This document shows positions 28,401-36,866 of a stretch of 64,000 bases of DNA, piece by piece. The position numbers and the translations under genes are program-made. Location: contig NZ_WNKW01000005.1 in assembly GCF_009720775.1 (NCBI RefSeq), positions 310,001-374,000 on the forward strand, written 5' to 3'. Source of the stretch: Pseudoduganella danionis. Its GTDB lineage: Bacteria > Pseudomonadota > Gammaproteobacteria > Burkholderiales > Burkholderiaceae_D. Each line of letters opens with the position of its first letter. Position 1 is the first letter of the stretch. The notes under the pieces are model-generated. The model saw only the letters and a program-made list of their open reading frames with translations. It searched no databases and was not told the origin of the DNA.

Positions 28401-28580
28401 CGCATGGCCCACTCGATCAAGGGCAATGCCGCCATCTTCTATGCCCAGCCGCTGGCGGACATGGCCAACCAGATCGAACAGGGCCTAGCCGGCAGCCAGC
28501 TGGAACCGCGTATAGACGCGATGGAAAAGGAATTCATGCTGCTGGCGCAGGCGTTGCGCAGCACGCTAGGCCTGCACTAG
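25482..28580 (+). CDS. Soluble hybrid histidine kinase: PAS-PAS-HK-pseudoREC-REC-HPt
   Basis: 1032 residues without membrane segments. A coiled-coil start (about 45-155) is followed by PAS 1 (about 155-270), PAS 2 (about 275-395), HisKA with His421 (MSHEIRTPMN), HATPase about 530-650 (GTGLGLTISSYLVSLMGG), a degenerate receiver (about 660-775, where the acidic pair is replaced by GN in LLVVGNDS), a normal receiver (about 805-925, LVEDHPSN, LMDMQMPVIDG) and an HPt domain (near 975, MAHSIKGNAAIF). Its own HPt permits a full phosphorelay to the HD-GYP regulator upstream. TTG 25482 has GGGGGAG about eight bases before it. Probably reads the FIST protein's state. Confidence 0.9.
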   Translation: MQHKTFLRQLKRTTGIEDSQQLQAFLDAAHALGGNSELPESVRRGLQGMGELFERVVRTYEQYDRDLDLRTRSLELSSRELTEANSRQRQELARRESAIALLRETAQALQDDPAGADGRSGDLYDVVELINELVQQRRAGEQALRQAQRALENQKFAMDQHAIISITDPDGCITYANERFCSVSGYTREELIGSNHRLINSTYHPKEFFANMWETIRSGRVWDNQVCNRAKDGSLYWVHATIVPFLDEGGKPYQYVAIRTDITAHHALMQRLQEQLHFVEELFEAIPLPVYVKDAQRRYQQVNPAFEQFFNVKRADILGKTVFDLLTPDGAAMHDAYDSRLFAGEALQSFEALIPTADGRQREGIYQKALLTRPDGEVAGLVGTIADITERKNLEREALLAKEAAEAATRAKSDFLANMSHEIRTPMNSILGMTELALDTNLTPEQREYLTISKSSTEALLTIINDILDFSKIEAGKLQIDETRFDLQDMVGNTLKVLAEQENSKRLEFGCYIAPDVPAFVVGDGGRLRQILMNLVGNAIKFTRQGEVIVYVDLAEHDDDHGTLHFSVRDSGIGIPAAKQQAIFEAFEQADTSTTRHYGGTGLGLTISSYLVSLMGGRIWVHSEEGVGSTFHFTAQFRCPGNDTPPRLSSRLGALTDQHVLLVVGNDSCRQILADTLQQWQVRVTAVASGAAALELLRQPDSHYACVLLDALLHDQHSAETAAAINALPSAQRVPMVVMAPTASLGSERWKEVSVNNIITKPVLQGDLANALLLATGAEPLQPLLPATQNTTPSEPRPLAPLDILLVEDHPSNQRLAITLLERWGNRITLAQDGREALDKLASQRFDLVLMDMQMPVIDGLEATRMFRATEQGQRTPIIAMTANAMQGDKERCLAAGMDGYLTKPFKRDQLRAVLELYHPRPNDAASFDYAKALRETEQEVLEIIGEQALDIFPQDFAALRAAVAAGDHATITRMAHSIKGNAAIFYAQPLADMANQIEQGLAGSQLEPRIDAMEKEFMLLAQALRSTLGLH

Positions 28581-28611
28581 GCCGCTGCGCCAGCGGCAGG
28601 GCCAAGCCAGG

Positions 28612-29922
28612 TTAGCGGTGTTTCGGTTCGTCGATCGACCAGATTTCGTGCGCATCGAGTCGTACTCTGGCCTCGGCCTGCAAGGCGTCCACCTGCGCGC
28701 TCTGGGCTGCCAACAGGGCTTCCAGCGCGAGCCGGCGTCCCGTCAATGCTTCGGCCAGCGGCAGCTCGCCCGCCTGATAGGCACGCAGCATCAGGGTCGC
28801 CTGTTCCTGTGCCTGCTGCGCCACCTTGTCCAGCGTCTGCCACACGGCCGCACTGCGCACGCCTTCGGTGGCAGCGCGGCGCGCATCGGCCGCGACCTTG
28901 CGCTGCACCAGCGCCAGCCGCTCACGTGCCATACCAGCCCGTGCGACGGCCGCATCACGCTCGGCCGAACGGGCTGCGCCGCCGAGCGGTATTGAAATCG
29001 ATAGCCCCAGCAAACGCTCTTGCCCATCGCGTTCGCGTACGGCGCGCAGCGCCAGCGTGGGGTCGGGCATGCGCTCGCTGTCCTGCCGCTGGGCGCGCAA
29101 TTGCGCCAATGCTGCGCTAGCCTCGGCCAGTTCCACTTCATGGTTGTCGTCGAGGATACGGGCCTGCAGGGTTTCTATCGATGCCGTGTCATATTCCGGC
29201 ACGGGCAGTTCGCCTGCCTGTGGCTGTGGCAGGCCGCGGTAATTGAGTTGTAGCTGGCCCAGCACCTGTTCCAGCCGCAGGCGGGCCTGCTGTAGCTGGG
29301 CGTTGACTCGGCCCTGCTCTGCCTGCGCCTGCAGCAGATCGAGACGGGCCGCATCACCAGCCTTGACGCGCTTCTCCACCATCGCCACCAGTTGCTGCGC
29401 CACCTGCAATTGCTCCTGCCAGCGCGCTACTGCCACCTGCTCGCGCAAGGCGTCGAACCAGTCGGCCAGCAAGGCCCTTCCTGCTTCATGCCAGGTGTCG
29501 GCGCGCTGGGTAGCGGCCAGCGCCACCGTCTGCGCGCCTATGACTTCATCCTTGCCAGCCTTGCCGAACCAGCGCACGGTGCGTTCCAGCCCCAGTTCCT
29601 GCTCCTGATAGCGCTCGCCACCGACGATATTGCGCTGGCTATGACCTGCGCGCAGCGTCCATTCATACTGGCCGGCGGCCAGCTTCCGCTGGTCCGCCCG
29701 TGCCAGATCGCTTTCCAGCACGCTGGCGCGCAACTGCGGCAATTCAGCCAGCGTCTGGCGCACCACCGCGTCCGGTGGCAGCAAGCTCAGGGCACTGGCC
29801 TGTGCCGCGCCAACGAGTGCCAGCTGCAGGCTGAGTCCCACTCCCACTCCCAGCCCCAGCCACAGTCCCGCGCCCGGTTTTAGCCGGTACCGCGCGAACG
29901 GCGTTTTCATCATGCTTTTCAT
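28612..29922 (-). CDS. TolC/CzcC-like outer-membrane channel of RND efflux system
   Basis: 436-residue outer-membrane efflux protein. N-terminal signal (LGLGVGVGLSLQLALVGAAQA), then the long heptad-rich helices of the family: two repeats of about 190 residues, each containing a coiled-coil pair (AGDAARLDLLQAQAEQGRVN near 195; AGELPLAEALTGRRLALEALL near 390). No lipobox Cys after the signal. Last gene of the four-gene operon, overlapping the DUF3240 gene by four bases. Forms the exit duct for the adaptor-pump pair encoded upstream on the same strand. Confidence 0.85.
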   Translation of the reverse strand: MKSMMKTPFARYRLKPGAGLWLGLGVGVGLSLQLALVGAAQASALSLLPPDAVVRQTLAELPQLRASVLESDLARADQRKLAAGQYEWTLRAGHSQRNIVGGERYQEQELGLERTVRWFGKAGKDEVIGAQTVALAATQRADTWHEAGRALLADWFDALREQVAVARWQEQLQVAQQLVAMVEKRVKAGDAARLDLLQAQAEQGRVNAQLQQARLRLEQVLGQLQLNYRGLPQPQAGELPVPEYDTASIETLQARILDDNHEVELAEASAALAQLRAQRQDSERMPDPTLALRAVRERDGQERLLGLSISIPLGGAARSAERDAAVARAGMARERLALVQRKVAADARRAATEGVRSAAVWQTLDKVAQQAQEQATLMLRAYQAGELPLAEALTGRRLALEALLAAQSAQVDALQAEARVRLDAHEIWSIDEPKHR

Positions 29923-30239
29923 GCCAATCTCCCGAATTCCGTCAACGGCTGCAGCCAGTAGCTCACTTCACTACTGGGAATCTGCGCTGCCAGCGCTGCC
30001 AGCAACTGGCGCAGTGGTTGCTCTTGTCCCGCTATCGCTACCTGCTTGCTGCGGCGCCGTCCCTGCACCTGCTCCATGGTGGTACTCAGGCGCATGCCGC
30101 GTCCCATGCCGTGCGCATCCGTCACCGTATAACCGCCCGCCCATTGCGGGTGGTCGAGCAGAAAATCGAGCACATCGTCTTCCAGTGCCACCGGCAGGGT
30201 CAGCGTCAGCAGCGTATCAAATCGTGGTTCAGGCTTCAT
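29919..30239 (-). CDS. DUF3240 family protein
   Basis: 106-residue soluble protein, ferredoxin-like alpha/beta pattern resembling PII-like/CutA-type small proteins (LLTLTLPVALEDDVLDFLLD, QPLRQLLAALAAQIPSSEVSYW). The DUF3240 family is found with heavy-metal RND efflux genes. It overlaps both neighbours (pump gene by 11 bases, channel gene by four), so it is surely part of the efflux operon. Role unknown; regulation of the pump is a guess from its size and fold. No Cys or His clusters for metal binding are visible beyond single residues. Confidence 0.75.
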   Translation of the reverse strand: MKPEPRFDTLLTLTLPVALEDDVLDFLLDHPQWAGGYTVTDAHGMGRGMRLSTTMEQVQGRRRSKQVAIAGQEQPLRQLLAALAAQIPSSEVSYWLQPLTEFGRLA

Positions 30240-33200
30240 GGGCAGCTCCTGCTGTCTGGGTGGCCGGCGCCACGCCGAAGCGCCGGTAAAGTATCGGTAA
30301 CAGAATCAGCGTCAACAGCGTTGCGCTGATCAAACCGCCGATCACCACGATGGCCAGCGGCTTCTGGATTTCCGAGCCAGGGCCCGTTGCCAGCAACAGC
30401 GGCACCAGTCCCAGCGCCGTAATCGAAGCCGTCATCAGCACGGGACGCAAGCGGCGCTGGGCGCCCTGCTGCACCACCTGCGCCAGCGCCACGCCGCGCG
30501 CGACTAGCTGGTTAAAGCAGGTAATCATCACCAGCCCATTCAGCACGGCGATACCCATCAGGGCGATAAAGCCTACCGAAGCGGGGACGGACAGGAACTC
30601 GCCGCAGGCCGCCAGCGCTACCACCCCGCCGATCAGGGCAAACGGAATATTGATGAACACCAGTGCTGCCTGGCGCACGCTGTGCAGGGTGCTGAACAGC
30701 AGCAGGAAAATCAGCGCCAGTGCCACCGGCACCACCACGGCCAGCCGTGCTGCCGCGCGCTGCTGGTTCTCGAACTGGCCACCCCAGGCCATGCGATAGC
30801 CGGAAGGCAGTTTGACGCTGCTGGCGATACGGGCCTTGGCTTCTTCCACAAAGCCCACCAGGTCGCGCCCGTGCACATTCGCGCGCACCACCACCATGCG
30901 GCTGCCGTTCTCGCGCTCCACTTTGACGGGACCATCGACCTGCTGCAAGCGGGCCAACTGCGATAAGGGAATCGCGCTGCCATCGGCCAGCGGTAGCTGA
31001 AGCTGGGCGAAGCGTTCCGGCGCCAGCCGCAGGCCTTCTGCGCCGCGCAGCAGCAGTGGCAGGCGACGTCCGCCCTCGACGACCACGCCGGCTATGCGTC
31101 CTTCGATCAGCGTGCGCAGATCGGCCTGCACCTGTTCCACATTCAGGCCCAGCCGGCCAGCGGCCAGCCGGTCTACTTCCACCTGCAGATACTGCACGCC
31201 TTCGTTCTTCACCGTCAGCACATCCTCGCTGCCGCTGATAGCCTGTACCTGGCGCACGATCTGGCTGGCCAGCGCATCGAGCTGCTCGGTGTCCGGACCA
31301 TAGACCTTGATGGCCACATCGCCGCGCACGCCGGACAGCATTTCCGAAGTGCGCATTTCGATAGGCTGGGTAAAGCTCAGATTAATCCCGGGGAAGCTGG
31401 CCGTAGCCTTGCGCAGCGCATCCATCAGTTCTTCCTTGTTACGGCTCTGCCACTGTTCGTGCGGCTTGAGCACCATGAAGGTGTCCGTTTCGTTCAAGCC
31501 CATCGGGTCGAGGCCCAGTTCATCGGAGCCGGCCCGCGCGACGATGCGCAGCACATCGGGTACTTCGGCCAGTATGGCGCGCTGGATTTCGCCATCCAGC
31601 CGGGCCGATTCGGCCAGACTGACGGAAGGCAGCTTCTCGATCTGCATGATGATGTCGCCCTCGTCCAGCGTGGGCATAAAGGATTTACCCACCACCGTGA
31701 ACAGCCCGACAGCCAGCAGCAGCGCGACACCGGCGGCCGCCAGCACCTGCTTTTCCGCCGCCATCGCGCGCTGCAGCCAGCGTGCATACACCTGTTCCAG
31801 ATAGGCCACCAGCTTGGGCGTGGCATGCTGGTGGCTGCCCATCAGCAGCGACGCCAGCACCGGAATCACCGTCAGCGAACACAGTAGCGACGCGCCCAGT
31901 GCAAAGATAATCGTCAGTGCCACCGGCGCAAACAGCTTGCCTTCCAGTCCCTGCAGCGACAGCAGCGGCAGGAACACGATCATGATCACCAGCATGCCGG
32001 CCGTGACGGGCAGCGCCACTTCGCGCACGGCCCGATAGATCACATGCAGCCGCGCCATGCCGCGCGCACCGCCGTCGCCATGGGCTTCGATATTCTCCAC
32101 CACCACCACCGCCGCATCGACCAGCATGCCGATGGCGATGGCCAGACCGCCCAGCGACATCAGATTGGCGCTCAGACCATAACTCTGCATCAGCACAAAC
32201 GTGCCCAGCGCGGCCAGCGGCAATATGCAGGCCACCACCAGCGCCGAGCGCACATTGCCAAGGAAAACATATAGCAGAACCACTACCAGCACCGTGGCTT
32301 CGGCCAGTGCCTTGACCACCGTATTGACGGCGCGCGCCACCAGGTTGCCACGGTCATAGAAAGGGCTGATGGTAGTGCCCTTGGGTAGCGTGGGCGCCAG
32401 TTCGGCCAGCCGGCTGCGTACCTGCTCCAGCACCTGCTGCGCATTGGCGCCACGCATGGCCAGCACCAGTCCTTCCACGGCTTCGCCCGCGCCATTCTGC
32501 GTGACCGCGCCATAGCGCGTGAGCTGGCCTTCGTGCACACTGGCCACCTGCCCCAGCGTGACGACCTGGCCTTCCGTGCTGCGCACCACGATGGCACGCA
32601 CATCATCAAACGTACGTACGCTGCCATCGCTGCGGATCAGCAGCGATTCTTCACCATCGCTGAGCCGCCCAGCGCCATCGCTGCGGTTATTCATTTCCAG
32701 CGCCTGCTGCAACTGGGCCAGCGAAATACGCCGTGCCGCCAGTGCGGCCAGATCGGGTACCACTTCAAAACTGCGCACCAAGCCACCCAGCGCATTCACA
32801 TCGGCCACGCCGGGAATGTTACGCAGTTGCGGCCGGATCACCCAGTCCAGCAGGCTGCGTTTTTCCATCTGGCTCAACGGCCCCTCGATGGTGAACATAA
32901 AGATTTCACCCAGCGGCGTGGTGATAGGCGCCAGACCGCCGCTGACGGCCGGTGGCAAGTCCTTCATCACACCGGACAGCCGTTCGCTGACCTGCTGGCG
33001 GGCCCAGAACACATCCGTGCCTTCTTCAAAATCCAGCGTGATATCAGCGATCGCATACTTCGACTGCGAGCGCAGCATCACCTGCTTGGGTATGCCCAGC
33101 AGCTCCTGTTCGATAGGCGCGACGATGCGGTTTTCCACCTCGCCCGGCGTCATGCCGGGCGCCTTCATGATGATCTTCACCTGCGTGCTCGATACGTCGG

Positions 33201-33321
33201 GGAAGGCATCGATAGGCAGGCTGCGGAAGGCGCGCACGCCCGCTGCCATCAGCAGCACGGTCAGCACCAGCACCAGCAGCCGCTGTGCCAGCGACATGGC
33301 TATCAGACGGGCCAGCATCAT
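30229..33321 (-). CDS. RND efflux pump, heavy-metal type (CzcA/CusA family)
   Basis: 1030-residue inner-membrane proton antiporter with 12 predicted helices and two large periplasmic loops. MMLARLIAMSLAQRLLVLVLTVLLM is TM1; the proton-relay helix reads IAIGMLVDAAVVVVEN (near 395), as in CusA-like pumps; FVDAFPDVSSTQV-like text (LPIDAFPDVSSTQVKI, near 34) is the HME-subfamily hallmark. Divalent metals or Cu/Ag are likely, but specificity cannot be read here. The start overlaps the adaptor's stop by four bases. Normal family length is about 1040, so it is complete. Confidence 0.9.
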   Translation of the reverse strand: MMLARLIAMSLAQRLLVLVLTVLLMAAGVRAFRSLPIDAFPDVSSTQVKIIMKAPGMTPGEVENRIVAPIEQELLGIPKQVMLRSQSKYAIADITLDFEEGTDVFWARQQVSERLSGVMKDLPPAVSGGLAPITTPLGEIFMFTIEGPLSQMEKRSLLDWVIRPQLRNIPGVADVNALGGLVRSFEVVPDLAALAARRISLAQLQQALEMNNRSDGAGRLSDGEESLLIRSDGSVRTFDDVRAIVVRSTEGQVVTLGQVASVHEGQLTRYGAVTQNGAGEAVEGLVLAMRGANAQQVLEQVRSRLAELAPTLPKGTTISPFYDRGNLVARAVNTVVKALAEATVLVVVLLYVFLGNVRSALVVACILPLAALGTFVLMQSYGLSANLMSLGGLAIAIGMLVDAAVVVVENIEAHGDGGARGMARLHVIYRAVREVALPVTAGMLVIMIVFLPLLSLQGLEGKLFAPVALTIIFALGASLLCSLTVIPVLASLLMGSHQHATPKLVAYLEQVYARWLQRAMAAEKQVLAAAGVALLLAVGLFTVVGKSFMPTLDEGDIIMQIEKLPSVSLAESARLDGEIQRAILAEVPDVLRIVARAGSDELGLDPMGLNETDTFMVLKPHEQWQSRNKEELMDALRKATASFPGINLSFTQPIEMRTSEMLSGVRGDVAIKVYGPDTEQLDALASQIVRQVQAISGSEDVLTVKNEGVQYLQVEVDRLAAGRLGLNVEQVQADLRTLIEGRIAGVVVEGGRRLPLLLRGAEGLRLAPERFAQLQLPLADGSAIPLSQLARLQQVDGPVKVERENGSRMVVVRANVHGRDLVGFVEEAKARIASSVKLPSGYRMAWGGQFENQQRAAARLAVVVPVALALIFLLLFSTLHSVRQAALVFINIPFALIGGVVALAACGEFLSVPASVGFIALMGIAVLNGLVMITCFNQLVARGVALAQVVQQGAQRRLRPVLMTASITALGLVPLLLATGPGSEIQKPLAIVVIGGLISATLLTLILLPILYRRFGVAPATQTAGAAHEA

Positions 33322-34562
33322 TTAGCTCCGGCGCTGGCAGCCGCGCTGCTAGCCGCATTACTAGCTGTAGCCGGCGCCGCAGCGGCGCCCTCATTGCCCA
33401 GTCCCGCCCAGCTCCCCTTGAGCACCACCAGTCCCTTGACGGCGACGGCATCACCGGCCGCCACCTTGCCGCTGATGCGTACCAGATCGGCGCCGGCCTG
33501 TACCGCCTGCACTGGCGTGGCCATAAAACCGCCAGCGTTCTGCACGAAGACAAAAGTCTCCGCACCGCGCCGCACCAGTGCAGCCGCCGGCACTAGCACG
33601 CCTTGCGCCGGCGCCGCACCCGTCTTGCTGCTGGGCGCCATGCGCGCTTCCACATAAGCGTTGAGCTTCAGACAATCGCTACTGCCCACCTGCTCGGCGC
33701 GCACGGGCACGCTCTGGTTGGCCGTATGCACGGCACTGCCGACCGCAATCACGCGGGCGCTGCCGCAGCCCTGCACCTGCAGTACTTCGCCTACGCGCAA
33801 GCGTTCGGCCTGCATACGGCTGGCCTGCAACTCTATCCAGAGCGGGCCGCTGCGGCTGATGCGGGCCACCGGCATGCCTGCTTCCAGCCGGGCGCCGGGC
33901 TCGGCGGACAGTTCCAGCACCGTACCGGCGCGCGGTGCACGCAGCACCAGCTCGGGAGTCAGCGCGCGGCTGCGCAGCAAGGCCTCGATGGCGCGGCCAT
34001 CCCAGCCGCCCGCGCGCAGCGCCTGGGCGCGCTCGTCGGCAGCCAGACGGGCCAGCATGGCGGCGCTGCGGCTTTCTTCCAGCCGGGCCGCAGCGATGAT
34101 GCCATCCGCATGCAAGGCGGTGTCGCGCTGGGCTTTTGCCTCGGCCAACGCGGCCTGGGTGGCAGCTTGCAGATAGTCGCGCTGCACTTCCAGCCAGGCC
34201 TGGCTATGCATGGTCAGCAGCGGCGCCCCCTGGCGCACCGTCTGCAGGCTGCTCGCGTGCAGTTGCTGCACCACGCCCGCATAAGCAGTGCTGGCCACGG
34301 CCAGCAAGGCCGGTGGCGCCACCACCGTACCTGCCAGCGCCAGATCGTTGGCGCCACCATGGGCCGATGCTACGTAGTTCGCCGCCACGGCGACCGCCGT
34401 GCTGATACCGCTGCGGCCACGCTCGGCCGCGCTGATGCGGATTTGTTCGGCCGGCTGGGATTCTGCCTGCGCAGCCAGCGGGGCTAACACCATGGTGGGC
34501 AGCAGAATTGCCGTAAAGACACTCTTACGCGATAATTTCATGCAAAATGACGTGGTTTTCAT
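33318..34562 (-). CDS. RND periplasmic adaptor (CzcB-like membrane fusion protein)
   Basis: 414 residues, periplasmic. A signal peptide (KSVFTAILLPTMVLAPLAAQA) precedes a short mature part, then the split lipoyl domain flanking a helical hairpin (LLTMHSQAWLEVQRDYLQAATQAALAEA near 125) and beta-barrel (LRAPRAGTVLELSAEPGARL near 210). The Ala-rich C-terminus (about 390-414) is low-complexity. An internal ATG at 34541 gives a more typical signal peptide; neither start has a Shine-Dalgarno. First gene of the operon, divergent from the response regulator across a palindrome at 34607-34627. Confidence 0.85.
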   Translation of the reverse strand: MKTTSFCMKLSRKSVFTAILLPTMVLAPLAAQAESQPAEQIRISAAERGRSGISTAVAVAANYVASAHGGANDLALAGTVVAPPALLAVASTAYAGVVQQLHASSLQTVRQGAPLLTMHSQAWLEVQRDYLQAATQAALAEAKAQRDTALHADGIIAAARLEESRSAAMLARLAADERAQALRAGGWDGRAIEALLRSRALTPELVLRAPRAGTVLELSAEPGARLEAGMPVARISRSGPLWIELQASRMQAERLRVGEVLQVQGCGSARVIAVGSAVHTANQSVPVRAEQVGSSDCLKLNAYVEARMAPSSKTGAAPAQGVLVPAAALVRRGAETFVFVQNAGGFMATPVQAVQAGADLVRISGKVAAGDAVAVKGLVVLKGSWAGLGNEGAAAAPATASNAASSAAASAGAK

Positions 34563-34606
34563 AAGACAGCCGGACGGGTGAACGATGGCGGCATAGTGAA
34601 ATCCAG

Positions 34607-34627
34607 TTGTTAAGAAGTTCTTAACAA
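34607..34627. promoter_or_regulatory. Palindromic operator between efflux operon and OmpR/kinase pair
   Basis: A perfect 10-base inverted repeat TTGTTAAGAA / TTCTTAACAA about a central G. It also holds two TTAA elements exactly 11 bases apart, matching the spacing of direct-repeat boxes bound by PmrA/QseB/CzcR-type OmpR regulators (HTTAAD-N5-HTTAAD, here with one mismatch in each half). It is 45 bases from the adaptor start and 44 bases from the regulator start, suited to shared autoregulation. Confidence 0.6.
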
Positions 34628-34670
34628 GCGGGAACTAGCATCATCGTGTCGATCAGATCAGGAGCGCAAC

Positions 34671-35357
34671 GTGAGGATATTGCTGGCAGAAGATGATCCG
34701 CAGCTCGGCCGGGCCACCCAGATCGGGCTGGAACAGGGCGGCTATGCGGTGGACTGGGTACGCAGCGGCGAAAGCGCGCTGACGGCAGCCCGGCTGCACC
34801 AGTACGGCTGCGTGCTGCTCGATCTGGGCCTGCCAGACCGGGACGGCATGAGCGTGCTGGCCGCCCTGCGTGCCAGTGCCTACGAAGGCGCCATCCTGAT
34901 CGTGACGGCGCGCGACCAGATCCCTGACCGGATTGCCGGCCTCGATGGCGGCGCCGACGACTTCATCATCAAGCCATTTGATCTGGATGAGCTGACCGCG
35001 CGCATCCGTAGCGCGGCGCGGCGTGCCAGTGGGCGCAGCCGCACTACCTTGATCCATGGCGATATCGTCATCGACGTGGCCGAGCGCCATGTGAGTAAAG
35101 CTGGCGTCGACATACCGCTAACGCTGCGCGAATACAGCATCCTGCTGACGCTGATCGAAAACCGTGGCCGCATCCTGAGCCGGCTGCAGCTCGAAGAGAG
35201 CCTGTACGGCTGGGGCGAGGAAGTGGAAAGCAATGCCATCCAGGTACACATCCACCATCTGCGCAAGAAGCTGGGCCGCACCCTGATCCGTACCGCGCAT
35301 GCGATCGGCTATTGCATCGACAAGCCGCTGGATCAACAAGGCGGTGCCGCCGCATGA
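34671..35357 (+). CDS. OmpR-family response regulator of efflux operon
   Basis: 228-residue DNA-binding response regulator. Receiver 1-118 with acidic pocket EDD at 7-9, Asp51 (VLLDLGLPDRDG) and Lys101 (IKPFD); winged-helix effector domain from about 128 (LTLREYSILLTLIENRGRILSR, then IQVHIHHLRKKL). Closest group by pattern: QseB/PmrA/CzcR. GTG 34671 follows AGGAGCGCAAC. Overlaps the sensor kinase by four bases (ATGA). Divergent from the RND operon, so it probably activates those genes through the 34607-34627 site in response to metal. Confidence 0.88.
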   Translation: MRILLAEDDPQLGRATQIGLEQGGYAVDWVRSGESALTAARLHQYGCVLLDLGLPDRDGMSVLAALRASAYEGAILIVTARDQIPDRIAGLDGGADDFIIKPFDLDELTARIRSAARRASGRSRTTLIHGDIVIDVAERHVSKAGVDIPLTLREYSILLTLIENRGRILSRLQLEESLYGWGEEVESNAIQVHIHHLRKKLGRTLIRTAHAIGYCIDKPLDQQGGAAA

Positions 35358-36736
35358 GCAAGTCTTCCGTCTGGTCGCTGCGCAACGCGCTGTTCCGCTG
35401 GCTGATCGGCCTGACGCTGGCCCTGTGGGCGCTCAGCGCCGTCATCGTGTATGTGGAAGCCGATTACGAGAGCCAGGAACTGTTCGACCAGTCGCTGGAG
35501 GAAACCGCCCATCTGCTGCTGTCGCTGGCCGAATACGAAGTACGCGAGCATGGCAGCGCCTCGCCCATCATCGTGGCCGTGCCGGCCGAGCGCAACCACC
35601 GCCAGTACCTGCTGTACCAGATCTGGGACGTTCATGGCCGGCTGCTGTACAAGAATCCCGGCGCGCCGGACCAGCCCATCTGGCCGCAAGCCCATAGCGG
35701 TATGCGCTGGCTGGACGGGCCGGATGGCCGCCAGCGCGTCTACGCCAGCTGGAGCAATAGCGGCCAGTTGCAGATACAGGTGGCCGAACCCGTCACCCAC
35801 CGCAAGGATATTTCGCACCGTTTCGCCTACAAGCTGAGCGGCTTTGCGCTGGCGCTGGTGGCGCTGGCCGCGCTGGCCATCTGGTGGAGTGTGCAGCGCC
35901 TGTTCCGCGGCCTGCAGCAAAGCACGGGCGAAGTAGCCAGCCGCACACCCAATGATCTGGCCGACGTCAGCCTGGCCGGCGTGCCGCGCGAAGCCCTGCC
36001 CCTGCTGGAGGCCATCAACCGTCTGTTCGAGCGGGTGCGGCGCGCCATGGAACGCGAGCAGCGCTTCACGGCTGATGCCGCGCACGAATTGCGCACGCCG
36101 CTGGCAGCCATCAAGACCAGCCTGCAAGTCATACAGCGCGCCCGCAACGACGCCGAGCGGGAAGAATTTCTCGCCGCGCTAGGCGTCAGCGTAGACCGTG
36201 CCAGCCGGCTGGTCGATCAGCTGCTGACGCTGTCGCGGCTCGATCCCCTGTACCAGCGCAGCAAGGGGCTGGAGCTGCGCGATCTGGCGACGCTGATAGG
36301 CGAAGCCCTGCCCGGCTGGCGCGAGGCGGCCGCCCGCCATCAGCTCAGCCTGCACGTGCAGCTGGAACCTGCCGTCTGCGCACTGAATGCCGATGCCATC
36401 CCCATCCTGCTGCGCAATCTGGTGGAGAATGCGATGCGCTACACGCCGGCGGGCGGCAGCATACAGATACGCTGCGGCATGCAACAGGAACACGCCCTGC
36501 TGGAAATCAGCGATAGCGGGCCCGGCATTCCTGCCGCCATGCGCGAACGGGTGTTCGAGCGCTTTGTGCGGCTGGCCGACGCCAGCCAGCCCGGCAGCGG
36601 CCTGGGCCTGTCCATCGTACGCCAGATCGCGGAAATGCACGGCGCCAGCATCAGCCTCGGCGATGGGGCCGGTGGCCGCGGCTTGTGCATACAGATTCGC
36701 TTCCCCGCCTCACAAACGACAATGCAAATCAGTTAA
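35354..36736 (+). CDS. Sensor histidine kinase (QseC/PmrB-like) paired with the regulator
   Basis: 460-residue membrane kinase. TM1 about 14-33, periplasmic sensor about 34-157, TM2 about 160-180, HAMP-like linker, His244 in DAAHELRTPLAAIKTS, N-box NLVENAMRYTP near 360, and GSGLGLSIVRQIAEMHG near 420. The start ATG 35354 overlaps the regulator's stop; an upstream in-frame start at 35312 would lie inside the regulator. The periplasmic part has few His/Cys, so metal sensing is inferred only from the neighbouring efflux genes. Confidence 0.87.
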   Translation: MSKSSVWSLRNALFRWLIGLTLALWALSAVIVYVEADYESQELFDQSLEETAHLLLSLAEYEVREHGSASPIIVAVPAERNHRQYLLYQIWDVHGRLLYKNPGAPDQPIWPQAHSGMRWLDGPDGRQRVYASWSNSGQLQIQVAEPVTHRKDISHRFAYKLSGFALALVALAALAIWWSVQRLFRGLQQSTGEVASRTPNDLADVSLAGVPREALPLLEAINRLFERVRRAMEREQRFTADAAHELRTPLAAIKTSLQVIQRARNDAEREEFLAALGVSVDRASRLVDQLLTLSRLDPLYQRSKGLELRDLATLIGEALPGWREAAARHQLSLHVQLEPAVCALNADAIPILLRNLVENAMRYTPAGGSIQIRCGMQQEHALLEISDSGPGIPAAMRERVFERFVRLADASQPGSGLGLSIVRQIAEMHGASISLGDGAGGRGLCIQIRFPASQTTMQIS

Positions 36737-36739
36737 ATC

Positions 36740-36785
36740 CAACAAATTTATTGAATTATTTGTTGAATTGGCGCATTATTGCGCC
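36740..36785. repeat. AT-rich inverted repeat plus adjoining hairpin after the kinase gene
   Basis: CAACAAAT (36740-36747) and ATTTGTTG (36758-36765) form an 8-base inverted repeat; five bases after it GGCGCA / TGCGCC (36770-36775 and 36780-36785) form a second hairpin with a TTAT loop. The pair sits between the kinase stop and cheZ, possibly as terminator or promoter element. No T-run follows. Confidence 0.4.
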
Positions 36786-36866
36786 TATTGTGGTTTCCGC
36801 AGGATAATATTGATGATCAGGGTGATAACTACCCGCCTGCGTTGAGGCCACCTCAACAAGTTCAAT

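Noticed and set aside
23174..28412. Very long open frames on the opposite strand of the HD-GYP, FIST and kinase genes
   Set aside because: They follow from high GC and codon bias; they give low-complexity protein with no recognisable domain, while the plus-strand frames have clear domains.
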